A stretch of 64,000 bases of DNA from JBFWWP01 sp050246115 (lineage in GTDB: Bacteria; Planctomycetota; UBA8108; UBA1146; JAJFFE01). Positions 7,456 through 16,383 of this stretch are shown one piece after another. Location of the stretch: NCBI GenBank assembly GCA_050246115.1, contig JBFWWP010000019.1:53614-117613 (forward strand), written 5' to 3'. A model generated the notes under the pieces. The model did not search any database. It was not told the DNA's origin and worked only from the letters and a program-made list of their open reading frames with translations. Made by a program: the position numbers and the translations under genes. Every line of letters begins with the position of its first letter. The first letter of the stretch is position 1.

Positions 7456-10029
7456 ATGAAGATCAAGCTCAGCGACCTGGCGTTGCTCACGATCTTTCTC
7501 GTGGGCGCTGGCCCGGTGGGTCACCTCGTTGCGGCCGACCCGGCTCCCGCTCCCGTCGCCCTGGTCGACGGGATGCCACCAAGCTCTGCGGTCGGCGCCG
7601 GAGCGTCACTCCCACTTCTGCTTCGAGGGTTGGATTGCCCCTATCGAGTTCTCTACGTCACGGCGCACCCCGACGACGAGGACTCGGCGGTGATTGCGTG
7701 GCTGGTCCACGGTCTGGGAGTCGAAGTGCGTCTCCTGACGTTGACCCGCGGCGAGGGTGGACAGAACGAGATCGGACCGGAGCTGTTCGACGCGTTGGGG
7801 GTCCTGCGTTCGCGCGAACTCGAGGCCGCGAGAAGGATCGACGGTGCCAGCCAACGTTTTGCGCGTGCCTTCGAGTTCGGTTACTCCTTCTCGGTCGAGG
7901 AGACCTTCGAGAAGTGGCATCGAGAATCGATCCTTCGAGACGTCGTAAGAGAACTTCGCGAGTTCCAACCCGACGTGCTGTTGACCATGCCTACCGAAGG
8001 CGCGGGTGGGGGCCAGCACCACCAGGCGTCGGCCCGCATCGCAGGTGAGGCCTTCACCGTGGCTGCGACCGAGCGTTGGCCGGAACTCGGGCCGCCGCAC
8101 CGCACCCGGCGTTGGTTCGAGCAGGTCTGGGGCACCGACGAGCTGGACCGGACGTGTGCGATCGACAACAGCGTGCGGGATCCGTTGCTCGGCGCGAGCT
8201 ATGCCGAGTTGGCACTGCGGGCTCAGGCCGCGCACAAGTGTCAGGGGATGGCGCGCCTCAGCGAGGCGTTCCCGCAGAGCGCATCGCGGTGGAGGTGGGT
8301 GCGAGCCGCCGATGAGGAGCCGAGCTCGGTCGAGTCGTTCTTCGCCGACTTGTCCCCTGGATCGACGATCCGGGAGTTGCAGCGAATCGCGGAGCTGCGG
8401 TCGCGGGTGGCCGCCGCGCGCGCGGCCCTCGTCGTGGATCGACCCGACTCCACGCGCGAGCCACTGCTCCGGGTGTGGGACTATCTCGCGGACCCGACGA
8501 CGCGCGAGGTGTTGCGGCCTGTGGTTCGAGAGACGCTCGTCGCGCGCACCGGCGCCGCGTTGCAGTTGGCCTTGGGAGTGGCAACCGCGGCGCGGGCTGC
8601 GACTCCGATCGTGGCCGCCGGCGCTGGTGTCGATGTCCGGCTGTCGGTCGTCAACGGTGGCGAGCGGGCCCTGGTCGTGCGCGGCTCGGTCCGCGGCCCG
8701 GCAGGGGTTCGCACTCGGTTGACCGAGTTCGAACTTCCGGCGGGTCAGACGCGGCACGTCCGTAGCGCACTCACGCTGCCGCCCGTGAACGAACTCGCGA
8801 GCAGCTTGCCCGTAGCCCTGCCGCGCCGCGCGGACTTGGCGGCTGAAGGTTCGTACCGCAATCCCGCGTGGTGTGCCTTCTGGTTCCAACCCGAGGTCGA
8901 CGTCGACGGTCGAACCATCGCGTTGCCGCCACGCCGAGTGGAGGCGGAGCGGTTCGCGACCGCGGACTCGAGCGTAGTTCTGACCGACCTGTTCGTGGTA
9001 CCGGATCCGAGCATTCGACCGGTGCGGTCACCCATCGTGCTCTTGCCGGGTCGCCCTGCGCGGGTCGAACTGTGGGTCTCATCGGTCACGGGTGGTGCAG
9101 TCGAAGTCGGTGTCGACGCCCCACGGGGCTGGTCGGTTCCGCCTCCGATCGAGATCACGACGCGCCGCGGTGGACACGAGCGCAGGGTGACGTTCGTGCT
9201 GGAGCCCGTGACCGCGAGCACGCCGAGCTCGGGGAAGGTCGCCGCGTGGGCCCGTCACCAAGGCGTCGACCCGGTGAGTCGGACCGGCTATCGCTGGATC
9301 GAGTATCCGCACGTTCGTGCCGGGGCTCTTCTCGAAGTCGCGGAGTCGGAACTCATCCTGCTCGACGACTGCTCCGTCCCCAGCGAGCAACGCGTTGCCT
9401 ACGTCACGGGCGTGGGCGATGAAGTGCCCGCGGCGCTCGACACTCTCGGGATCACCTGGCACGCGCTCGACGAAGGCGAACTCTCGGTCGGTGCTCTGGA
9501 CCGGTTCGACGTGATCCTCGTCGGGGTTCGTGCCTACAAGGTACGGGAGGACCTACGCGCAGCCACCGCGCAGTTGCAGGCTTGGATGGAGCGCGGCGGC
9601 CGGCTCGTCGTTCAGTTTCAGAAGTTCGAATTCAACGACGGGGTCGCGAGTAGCCCGTTTGCGCCCTTTCCCGGGGCTGCCGTGAGCTCGCGTCGAGTCA
9701 CGGTCGAAGAGTCGCCGGTGACCGCCCGCATCCCCGGCCATCCGCTCCTGAGCACTCCGAATTCGCTCGGCGCATCCGACTGGGATGGTTGGGTTCAAGA
9801 GCGGGGCCTGTACTTCTTGGAGGTCTCGGACGAGCGCTACGAGGACCTGCTGACCCTGGAGGATCCATGGCCCTACAACGCGGGGCCGCGGGGCGGCGCG
9901 CTGGTTCACGCTCGCGTCGGCCGCGGCGGCTGGGTCTACGTGGGCCTCGGTCTCTTTCGACAGCTCCCCGCGGGCGTGCCGGGGGCGTATCGTCTGCTGG
10001 CGAATCTGCTGGCCCCGCTTCCCGAGTGA
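7456..10029 (+). CDS. Large PIG-L/LmbE-family deacetylase with C-terminal glutamine-amidotransferase-like region
   Basis: Exported Zn-dependent N-deacetylase-like protein, 857 aa. An N-terminal hydrophobic segment (LALLTIFLVGAGPVGHLVAA) is followed by a PIG-L domain with the metal motif AHPDDE (residues ~70-75), LTRGEGGQNEIG and the downstream TEGAGGGQHHQAS histidine motif. The middle is beta-rich. The last ~250 residues (LDRFDVILVGVRAYK, RGGRLVVQFQKFE, GRGGWVYVGLGLFRQLPAG) resemble the ThuA/GATase1-like end of the long PIG-L proteins of Bacteroidetes. The start at 7456 was chosen for the signal segment; a GGAGGG lies about 12 nt upstream. It is far longer than bacillithiol deacetylase BshB (~230 aa), so that role is unlikely. 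It converges on the E1 beta gene with a 7-bp gap. Confidence 0.82.
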   Translation: MKIKLSDLALLTIFLVGAGPVGHLVAADPAPAPVALVDGMPPSSAVGAGASLPLLLRGLDCPYRVLYVTAHPDDEDSAVIAWLVHGLGVEVRLLTLTRGEGGQNEIGPELFDALGVLRSRELEAARRIDGASQRFARAFEFGYSFSVEETFEKWHRESILRDVVRELREFQPDVLLTMPTEGAGGGQHHQASARIAGEAFTVAATERWPELGPPHRTRRWFEQVWGTDELDRTCAIDNSVRDPLLGASYAELALRAQAAHKCQGMARLSEAFPQSASRWRWVRAADEEPSSVESFFADLSPGSTIRELQRIAELRSRVAAARAALVVDRPDSTREPLLRVWDYLADPTTREVLRPVVRETLVARTGAALQLALGVATAARAATPIVAAGAGVDVRLSVVNGGERALVVRGSVRGPAGVRTRLTEFELPAGQTRHVRSALTLPPVNELASSLPVALPRRADLAAEGSYRNPAWCAFWFQPEVDVDGRTIALPPRRVEAERFATADSSVVLTDLFVVPDPSIRPVRSPIVLLPGRPARVELWVSSVTGGAVEVGVDAPRGWSVPPPIEITTRRGGHERRVTFVLEPVTASTPSSGKVAAWARHQGVDPVSRTGYRWIEYPHVRAGALLEVAESELILLDDCSVPSEQRVAYVTGVGDEVPAALDTLGITWHALDEGELSVGALDRFDVILVGVRAYKVREDLRAATAQLQAWMERGGRLVVQFQKFEFNDGVASSPFAPFPGAAVSSRRVTVEESPVTARIPGHPLLSTPNSLGASDWDGWVQERGLYFLEVSDERYEDLLTLEDPWPYNAGPRGGALVHARVGRGGWVYVGLGLFRQLPAGVPGAYRLLANLLAPLPE

Positions 10030-10036
10030 CCCAGCG

Positions 10037-11044
10037 CTACCAGGCCACGAGCGCTCGCACTTCGCGCATGATCTTGGCTGCGTCGGGAAGGACCGCAGCC
10101 TCGAGTTCTTTGTGAAACGGCACCGGGATGTCCGGGAAACCCAGGCGCCGGATGGGCCCATCCAGGCAGTCGATGGCCTGGTCGGCGATGCGGGCGGCGA
10201 CTTCCGCGCCAAAGCCGCCGGTGACCTGCGCCTCGTGGACGATGGCGACCTTGTTCGTCTTGCGGACCGACTCGATGACGGTCGCGTCGTCGAGCGGGGC
10301 GAGCACCCGCAGGTCGATGACTTCGACCGAGATGCCATCCTCCGCGAGACGTTCCGCGGCTTCCTGGCAACGGTGCACCATCCAACCATAGCTCACGAGG
10401 GTTACGTCGCTACCCTCGCGGATCACTCGCGCACCCGCATGCACCGCCGACGCCAGGGGCGGTGCGGCGGGCACTACGTCCTGCTGTCGGCGGTACAGGT
10501 ACTTGTGCTCGAGGTAGATGACGGGGTTGGGATCGCGAATCGCCTCGCGCAGCAAGGTGTAGGCGTCGATCGCAAAGGCTGGGGCCACGACCTTCAGGCC
10601 GGCCGTGTGGGTGAACCACGCTTCCATGCACTGGGAGTGAAACGCCCCGGCACCGACTCCACCCCCTGCCGGTAGGCGGATCACCAGCGGCACGGCATGT
10701 TGGGTGCGGTAGTACATCTTGGCGGCGACGTTGACCACTTGGTTGTAACCGCAGCTGATGAAGTCGGCGAACTGCATTTCCACGACGGGGCGCTGTCCGA
10801 GGAGCGCCGCACCGACCGCAATGCCGATGGTTCCCGACTCCGCGATCGGCGTGTTCATGATGCGGCTGTCCCCGAACTCATCGAGGAAGCCGCGGGTGAT
10901 CTTGAAGGCGCCGCCGTAGGCCGCAATGTCCTGTCCCATGAGGAGCACGCTCGGGTCGGAGCGCAGTTCGTCACGAAGGGCGCGTGAGATTGCGTCGATG
11001 TAGAGAGTCGTCTCGGTCGTGGCGGTGGGGGTCTCAGTCGGCAT
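10037..11044 (-). CDS. 2-oxo acid dehydrogenase E1 component, beta subunit
   Basis: Beta subunit (335 aa) of a thiamine-diphosphate 2-oxo acid dehydrogenase E1, cytoplasmic, working as an alpha2beta2 heterotetramer with the neighbouring alpha subunit. Features: LYIDAISRALRDELRSDPSV start, MGQDIAAYGGAFKITRGFLD, RIMNTPIAESGTIGIAVGAA, RLPAGGGVGAGAFHSQCMEA, and the C-terminal transketolase domain from VTLVSYGWMVHRC to VPFHKELEAAVLPD. The length is normal. Its start overlaps the alpha-subunit stop by 11 nt, so the two are one operon. No E2 or E3 gene is in the window. Whether it handles pyruvate, acetoin or branched-chain 2-oxo acids is not fixed by this subunit alone. Confidence 0.9.
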   Translation of the reverse strand: MPTETPTATTETTLYIDAISRALRDELRSDPSVLLMGQDIAAYGGAFKITRGFLDEFGDSRIMNTPIAESGTIGIAVGAALLGQRPVVEMQFADFISCGYNQVVNVAAKMYYRTQHAVPLVIRLPAGGGVGAGAFHSQCMEAWFTHTAGLKVVAPAFAIDAYTLLREAIRDPNPVIYLEHKYLYRRQQDVVPAAPPLASAVHAGARVIREGSDVTLVSYGWMVHRCQEAAERLAEDGISVEVIDLRVLAPLDDATVIESVRKTNKVAIVHEAQVTGGFGAEVAARIADQAIDCLDGPIRRLGFPDIPVPFHKELEAAVLPDAAKIMREVRALVAW

Positions 11045-12104
11045 AGACGGAACGACGCTCCTCTTGGGGGTTGGGCTCGGGTGCGGCCTGGGCTCGGTCG
11101 ACCACCTCGACCATCAGTTGTGCGCAGTACTGACCGACCTCGTCGAGCTGCTCGCGCGTGGCCATTCTCCGCGAGACCAAGTGCTCTTCCAGTACTCGGA
11201 GTGGGTCGCGAGCTTCGTAGCGGGCTCGTTCGGCCTCGGGCACTTGCAATAGCGAGTCGTCGCCCTCGCTGTGTCCGCGGAGTCGACCGACCATGGCCTC
11301 GATCAAGGTTGGTCCCGCTCCCCGTCGGGCGCGATCGACGGCCTCACGCACGACCGCGTGAACCGCCACGGCGTCGTTGCCGTCAACCTGGACGCCGGGC
11401 ATACCGTAGGCCGGGCCGCGCATGGCGAGTGTCGGTGACGCGTACTGCTCACGCACCGGGGTGGAGAAGGCATACTGATTGTTCTCGATGATCAGGATGA
11501 AGGGGAGCTTCCAGACGGCAGCGATGTTCAAGGTCTCGTGGAAGTCGCCGGTCGAGGTCCCGCCTTCACCGATGAAGTTCACCGCGACTCGATCGGTCCC
11601 GCGCTGACGCAAGGCCAGCGCCATCCCGGCCGCAACCGGGATCATGGCACCCAAGTGACTGATCATCCCCATGTGCACGAAGCCCTGGTCTTCGCGGATG
11701 TAGCCGTAGTGGTAGGACCGTTCGTGTCCCGCGCTGAAGCCGTCGCGTTTGCCGAGCATCTGGCAGGCGAGGCGATGCAGCAGGTCGCGTGCGTTCCCGC
11801 GCGGCGCCGACCGCGGTGCGGCGACCAAGCTGGATGGCGCGATCTGCCGGGTGTCGACGTAATAGCGCAGGATGGCACCGCTGTCGCGGTGCAGGCTCAC
11901 GAGCGCGTCTCCCGCCTCGAGGACCGTGGCCGTCGGTACCGTGACGCCTTCGTTGCCGACGGAGCTGTACCACTTGCTGAGGCGACCGATGCGAAACAGC
12001 TTCTCGAAACGCTGGTCCCATTCGCGGGCGAGCCGCATGAAGAAGTGCATCTCGAGGAGTTCGCCCGGAGCGAGTTCCTTGCTGGAACTGGGCTGCGCGA
12101 TCAT
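11034..12104 (-). CDS. 2-oxo acid dehydrogenase E1 component, alpha subunit (branched-chain-like)
   Basis: Alpha subunit (~356 aa) that binds thiamine diphosphate and decarboxylates the 2-oxo acid. Features: LAPGELLEMHFFMRLAREWD, HRDSGAILRYYVDTRQ, SYHYGYIREDQGFVHMGMIS, and the cofactor motif GEGGTSTGDFHETLNIAAV followed by ENNQYAFSTP. The GEG form in place of GDG is also found in the branched-chain enzyme BCKDHA, which favours a branched-chain 2-oxo acid dehydrogenase. The start is uncertain: ATG at 12104 fits the family N-terminus but has no Shine-Dalgarno site; the frame is open to 12161, and ATG at 12050 is another option. Co-transcribed with the beta subunit. Confidence 0.87.
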   Translation of the reverse strand: MIAQPSSSKELAPGELLEMHFFMRLAREWDQRFEKLFRIGRLSKWYSSVGNEGVTVPTATVLEAGDALVSLHRDSGAILRYYVDTRQIAPSSLVAAPRSAPRGNARDLLHRLACQMLGKRDGFSAGHERSYHYGYIREDQGFVHMGMISHLGAMIPVAAGMALALRQRGTDRVAVNFIGEGGTSTGDFHETLNIAAVWKLPFILIIENNQYAFSTPVREQYASPTLAMRGPAYGMPGVQVDGNDAVAVHAVVREAVDRARRGAGPTLIEAMVGRLRGHSEGDDSLLQVPEAERARYEARDPLRVLEEHLVSRRMATREQLDEVGQYCAQLMVEVVDRAQAAPEPNPQEERRSVYAD

Positions 12105-12631
12105 CGAAGGAGGATTCACGGGGCCGCTTTTCGGTTGGGTTGAGGGGTCGCGAGAGCACAATGGGGGCGGAATGCTAGCGGTTCGATCGCGCCTCGGCCA
12201 GGGGTGGAGGCGTCGATCATTGGGGAGCGGCGTGGCACGTCAGGAAGAGTGCCGGTCGGCGCGTTGACTTTGCGCATGACACCCGGGGTTGTTGGCGCCT
12301 CTCGGCAGCGATCCAGGGGTAAGCGGTGGGGGCGGCGGCCGCGGCCGGGTCGCCGACTCGCTTTGCCGGATGTGTGCTCGGCGGTGCCAGTCCGATTCGA
12401 CCCGAACCGGTAGGGGTGGGCGGCTACCCGCGGGTGTGATACCCTCGCCGCCTTGGGTCAAACTGAGGCCACCGAATCCCGTGCGCTCGAGTCTCCAGTG
12501 AATCCACCCTGGTCTAGTTGGACCCCAGGCGTCGGGTGTGGTGTGGGTTTCGGATCTCGGTGGAGTGGTCGACGAGGCCGCGCGGTCGTTGTTCCTGAGG
12601 TTGGATTTGGGAGAGAAAGAGCAGGTGGAAG
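12105..12631. other. Divergent intergenic region, no gene seen
   Basis: About 530 bases between the E1 operon (minus) and the cohesin/FN3/dockerin-like protein (plus). Short frames here have arginine-rich, unpatterned products and were not accepted. Both promoters should lie here, but no consensus pair stands out. Confidence 0.4.
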
Positions 12632-14023
12632 GTGATTGGATCTCGAGCCGGTGGATCGCGCGTCGTGGGTTTGCTTCCTCTGTGGAGCGTGGGCGCTCTC
12701 GTCTTGGGTTGCAGCTGGGCGTCCGCCCAATCGTTCACGCTGACCGCGGGAACTGCAGCGGGTTTGCCGGGTGATTCGGTGTCGGTCTCGGTGCAACTCG
12801 ATGGCACTGCCCCAATTCGGGGGTTCTCTCTCGGAGTGACTCATCCGGCCGCCCTGACTCTGACCTCGATCACGCAAGGGAGTGCCGTCCTGGCGACCAA
12901 CTCGGGCGCTGGAGCCGACTTCATCTTCGTGGAAACGAACCCGGTGTCGGGCGGACCCGGGGGGGTGTTCGGCGTCGTCGTTTCGCTGAGTGCACCCATC
13001 GAGGACATACCAGCGGGCGTTGGCCAGCAGGTTGCAGTTCTCACCTACGACATCTCAGGGTCCGCGGTTCCCGGGACGAACGCGCCCCTCAACTTCACGA
13101 ACTCGCTCGTGCCGGCCGCCGGTTCGCCGCCGGTCGCCACCGTGGTCAGCGTGGCCGGCGTCACGCACGTCCCGACGCAGGTCGCCGGGTCGGTACTCGT
13201 GGAGACGCCCCCGGTCGAGAACCTCCTTTGTTCGCTCACCGACCCGTGTGACTGTAGTTTCAGCGTCAGTTGGTCGAACCCGACCTCGTACGATCAGATC
13301 CAGGTGACGCTCGGCGGCAGCGTCGTTGCGACGTTGGCGGGAAGTGCCACGAGTGCGACGGTCATGCTAGGGGCGCCCGGCATGGACCAGATCTGCGTCA
13401 TCGCAACCCGTGGTGGGCAAGCCTCAGTGCCCGAGTGCTGCATCGTGGACTGCCCGGTGGTGACACCGGTCGACCCACCCAGCGGCTTGACCTGTAGTGT
13501 CGACTCGGTCACTTGCAACGCCACGCTCGGCTGGACCAACGCCGGGTCGTACTCGAGCATCGCGGTGACCCTGGACGGCAACCTCGTGTCGACGTTGGCC
13601 GGCACGGCGACCGGGACCACCGTCGCTCTGCCGCTCCCGAGCGTGGTCTACACGCTGTGCGTGGTCGCGACCGACGATTGCGGGATCGTACTGGCTCCCG
13701 TCTGTTGCACGGTCGAGTGCGAGGTCACCGTGGGCGTACAGTTCATTCGCGGCGACTGCAACGACGACGGCAACTACAACATCGCCGATCCGGTATCGCT
13801 GTTGGGCTTCTTGTTCCCCGCGGGTCCGGCGCCGGTGTTGCCGTGCAGCGACGCCTGCGATTGCAACGACGACGGCATGCTGAACATCGCGGACGCCATC
13901 TGCCTGCTGAGCGGTTTGTTCGGGGCCGTGACCGTGCCTCCAGCACCCCCGCACCCGGGCTGTGGCGAGGACCCGACGACCGGCGACGCGCTCGACTGCC
14001 TGAGCTACACGCATTGTCCGTAG
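12632..14023 (+). CDS. Secreted cohesin-like / FN3-like x2 / dockerin-like protein
   Basis: Exported surface or extracellular protein, 463 aa, function unknown. A signal peptide (~1-33, ending CSWASAQ) is followed by a cohesin-like beta-sandwich (~34-195; GLPGDSVSVSVQLDGTAPIR, then LTLTSITQGSAV). Two FN3/Ig-like repeats of ~85 residues share the pattern V.W.N..SYD.I.VTL.G..V.TLAG.AT (~200-283 and ~284-372) and each ends in a CC..xC cysteine cluster. A C-terminal dockerin-like module (FIRGDCNDDGNYNIADPVSL, DCNDDGMLNIADAICL) ends CLSYTHCP. The GTG start at 12632 places the signal peptide correctly; the Shine-Dalgarno site (AGGTGGAAG) is weak. The domain calls come from sequence patterns, not a profile search. 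A strong terminator follows. Confidence 0.75.
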   Translation: MIGSRAGGSRVVGLLPLWSVGALVLGCSWASAQSFTLTAGTAAGLPGDSVSVSVQLDGTAPIRGFSLGVTHPAALTLTSITQGSAVLATNSGAGADFIFVETNPVSGGPGGVFGVVVSLSAPIEDIPAGVGQQVAVLTYDISGSAVPGTNAPLNFTNSLVPAAGSPPVATVVSVAGVTHVPTQVAGSVLVETPPVENLLCSLTDPCDCSFSVSWSNPTSYDQIQVTLGGSVVATLAGSATSATVMLGAPGMDQICVIATRGGQASVPECCIVDCPVVTPVDPPSGLTCSVDSVTCNATLGWTNAGSYSSIAVTLDGNLVSTLAGTATGTTVALPLPSVVYTLCVVATDDCGIVLAPVCCTVECEVTVGVQFIRGDCNDDGNYNIADPVSLLGFLFPAGPAPVLPCSDACDCNDDGMLNIADAICLLSGLFGAVTVPPAPPHPGCGEDPTTGDALDCLSYTHCP

Positions 14024-14055
14024 TCCGTTGACCCGGATCGTCCGGGAGTTCGACG

Positions 14056-14100
14056 CGCGCGAGGGCGGGCCGAAAGTGCGGCCTGCCCTCGCGCGTTTCT
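14056..14100. terminator. Strong hairpin terminator between convergent genes
   Basis: Bases 14056-14072 pair with 14079-14095 to give a 17-bp stem (one G-T pair) with a 6-base loop, followed by TTTCT on the plus strand. It lies 33 nt after the stop of the cohesin-like gene and 33 nt before the 3' end of the minus-strand hydrolase, so it probably ends the plus-strand transcript and may serve both. Confidence 0.8.
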
Positions 14101-14132
14101 CGTTCGGTCTGACGCGCCGCCAGGGGCCAGCG

Positions 14133-14972
14133 TCAGGTCGTGGACCCCCGCGGTGTGAGCAGACGCTGCAGCGCGACCGGTGCGTCGACGTGAACCCAGT
14201 GCCCCGCGTTCTCGATGGTCGTGCACGAAGCCCACGGGAGACGAGCGAGCGCCGTCATCCGTTCCTGTGCGGCAGCGTTCACGACTCGCGATGCCCCGCC
14301 GATGACGAAGCCGACAGCAGTCGCCGGCCCCAAACCCTCCACGAGCGGCCAGAGGTCCTGGCGGGAGAAGTCGGCGAGAAGCTCGCGAATGGCTGCGAGC
14401 TCGAGCCGAAACTCGAAGTGCGCGCCAACTCGCTCCAGGTTCATGCCGAGCCAAGCAATGATCGCTTCTTCGAGGCGTTGCGATGCGAGGTGCGCCGCGA
14501 ACTCCGCGCGCGACCCAATGGTTTTGGGCAGCGACTCCAGTGCGCCCAGCACCTTCTCTACGACGTCGCTCGAAGGTGCCCCGCGCCCGGGGCCAGGCGT
14601 GCGAACTCCCGGGTCGGCGTCGATCACCCAGAGCTGGCTGAGAGGGTGTGCGCGTCGCCGTCGTTCGTCGGCGTAGAGGATGGCTACCTTGGAGCCGAAG
14701 GAATGCCCGCAGGCGATGTCGATGGTCGCGCCGAGAGCGACCTCCACCTCCTGGAGATCCGCGGCGGCCGACCGGAGGTCGTGCGGCCCAACCATGCCCT
14801 GGGACTTGCCGTGCATGCGGAGGTCGACCGTGATTGCACCCCATGAGGGATGCTCCTGCACCCAGCGGCGAGCAAAGGTAGCCCAGTTGCTACCTTGCCC
14901 GAGAATGCCGTGAAGGAACAGGATCCAACGCTGCGGAGCACCGCTCCCTGCGTGGGTCACGGAGTGGATCAA
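14133..14972 (-). CDS. Alpha/beta hydrolase
   Basis: Cytoplasmic alpha/beta-hydrolase-fold protein of 279 aa; substrate unknown. Visible elements: oxyanion-hole strand ILFLHGILGQGSNW, strand VDLRMHGKSQG, nucleophile elbow GHSFGSK (Ser), and the C-terminal catalytic histidine in NAGHWVHVDAP. Length and motif order are typical of esterase/BphD-like hydrolases. No signal peptide. The catalytic acid cannot be placed surely from sequence alone. It converges on the preceding plus-strand gene across a shared hairpin and is divergent from arginase. Confidence 0.85.
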   Translation of the reverse strand: MIHSVTHAGSGAPQRWILFLHGILGQGSNWATFARRWVQEHPSWGAITVDLRMHGKSQGMVGPHDLRSAAADLQEVEVALGATIDIACGHSFGSKVAILYADERRRRAHPLSQLWVIDADPGVRTPGPGRGAPSSDVVEKVLGALESLPKTIGSRAEFAAHLASQRLEEAIIAWLGMNLERVGAHFEFRLELAAIRELLADFSRQDLWPLVEGLGPATAVGFVIGGASRVVNAAAQERMTALARLPWASCTTIENAGHWVHVDAPVALQRLLTPRGSTT

Positions 14973-15392
14973 GGTTCAACTCCTTCCTTGGGGGCTTGCG
15001 TCGTCGGCGATCGAGCTTTGTTCCGCGAGCGCGACGATCCGATCGGGCCCGTCGTGACCGAGCGGCGACGCTACCGGACGGGCAACCCGAATGACACCGC
15101 TCTCGACTCCTCACCGAGCCCCATCGGCCGCGGGCCGCGCGCTCGCGGGGCACGCCCACCCCTGGGAGGGGGCGCCGTGTGCGTGACCACGCGGTCCACG
15201 AATCGGCCCGTATCGGCTGACGGCCGCCACCCGTGTCGAGGGCCGCTACTCGCCGGCGGACCTGGCCCTGGCGCTCGTCCCGAGGATGGCTTAGGTTTCC
15301 ACGACGGCAGGGCGGCGCTCCCCCGAGCCCGGAGATTGCCGACGATACGTCGTCGACTCGGGAAACCGCGCTGTCGGTGAAAGGACTTCGTC
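14973..15392. other. Divergent intergenic region, no gene seen
   Basis: About 420 bases between the hydrolase (minus) and arginase (plus). Very GC-rich, with short inverted repeats but no T-tract hairpin, no consensus promoter and no credible ORF. Confidence 0.4.
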
Positions 15393-16331
15393 GTGGCAGT
15401 TCGTGGCGATGGCAAGACGATTCATGTGGTGGGGGTGCCTCTGGACCATGGGGCCGGCCGTCGAGGTGTCGGGATGGGTCCTTCGGCGCTGCGGATTGCG
15501 CGTTTGCACGAAGCGTTGGCGCGCGTTGGCTGTCGCATCGTCGACCACGGTGACCTCGAAGTGCCGATTCCGGAGACCCTCACGTCAGACGACCCCACTG
15601 CCAAGTACCTGCCCTTGGTCTCGACCGTTTGTCGGCAGCTCGCTGCCGAGGTACGCGAGATCCTCGACGGCGGTGGGTTCCCGCTGGTGATCGGCGGGGA
15701 CCATTCGATCGCCATCGGGACGATCTCGGGTATCACGTCGCACCTGCGGGCGCGCGCGACCGATCAGACGGCGCGGCTCGGCGTCCTTTGGTTCGATGCT
15801 CACGGCGATCTGAACACCCCTCAGAGTTCACCCAGCGGCAACATCCACGGCATGTCGGTTGCGTGTCTCTTGGGTAAGGGGCCACGCCTGCTCACCGACG
15901 TCGAGTATCCCGGTCCGAAGATCCAGCCGCATCGAGTCGTGCAGATCGGGCTGCGGGATTTGGACGAGTCCGAGAAGGACCTGTTGCACGCGAGCGGCAT
16001 CCACGCCTACACGATGGCCGACATCGACAAGCTCGGTATGGCGGGTGTCATGCAGGAAGCGCTCGGCTACGTGACCGAGGGCACCGACATGGTTCACATC
16101 GACTTCGACATCGACGTGCTCGACCCTCAGGTAGCTCCGGGAACGGGCACGCGGAAGATCGGCGGGATCTCGTACCGCGAGGCGCATCTCGCTCTGGAGA
16201 TGGTCGCCGAGAGAACGAAGATCGGTTCACTCGAGTTGGTCGAGGTCAACCCCATTCTCGATGAACAGAACAAGACGGCGGAACTCGCCGTTGGGTTGAT
16301 CGCGTCGGCCATGGGTGCAACGATCTTGTAG
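15393..16331 (+). CDS. rocF: Arginase
   Basis: Hydrolyses arginine to ornithine and urea using two Mn ions in the cytoplasm. All ureohydrolase metal-ligand motifs are present: GGDHS (His104), DAHGD (Asp135, His137, Asp139) and DFDIDVLDP (Asp237, Asp239). The N-terminal VVGVPLDHGAGRRGVGMGPS and the VEVNPILDEQNKTAELA block are typical of arginase rather than agmatinase. 312 aa, normal length. GTG start at 15393 with AAGGA 8 nt upstream. It converges on the aminotransferase gene; no ornithine pathway genes are adjacent. Confidence 0.93.
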   Translation: MAVRGDGKTIHVVGVPLDHGAGRRGVGMGPSALRIARLHEALARVGCRIVDHGDLEVPIPETLTSDDPTAKYLPLVSTVCRQLAAEVREILDGGGFPLVIGGDHSIAIGTISGITSHLRARATDQTARLGVLWFDAHGDLNTPQSSPSGNIHGMSVACLLGKGPRLLTDVEYPGPKIQPHRVVQIGLRDLDESEKDLLHASGIHAYTMADIDKLGMAGVMQEALGYVTEGTDMVHIDFDIDVLDPQVAPGTGTRKIGGISYREAHLALEMVAERTKIGSLELVEVNPILDEQNKTAELAVGLIASAMGATIL

Positions 16332-16383
16332 GTCGGATCGACTACGACCGCATCGGAGTCGCTCACGGTCACGGTGCGGCGGG

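Noticed and set aside
7456..10029. Bacillithiol deacetylase BshB assignment for the PIG-L protein
   Set aside because: The protein is about four times too long and carries an export signal, so it is not a cytoplasmic BshB.
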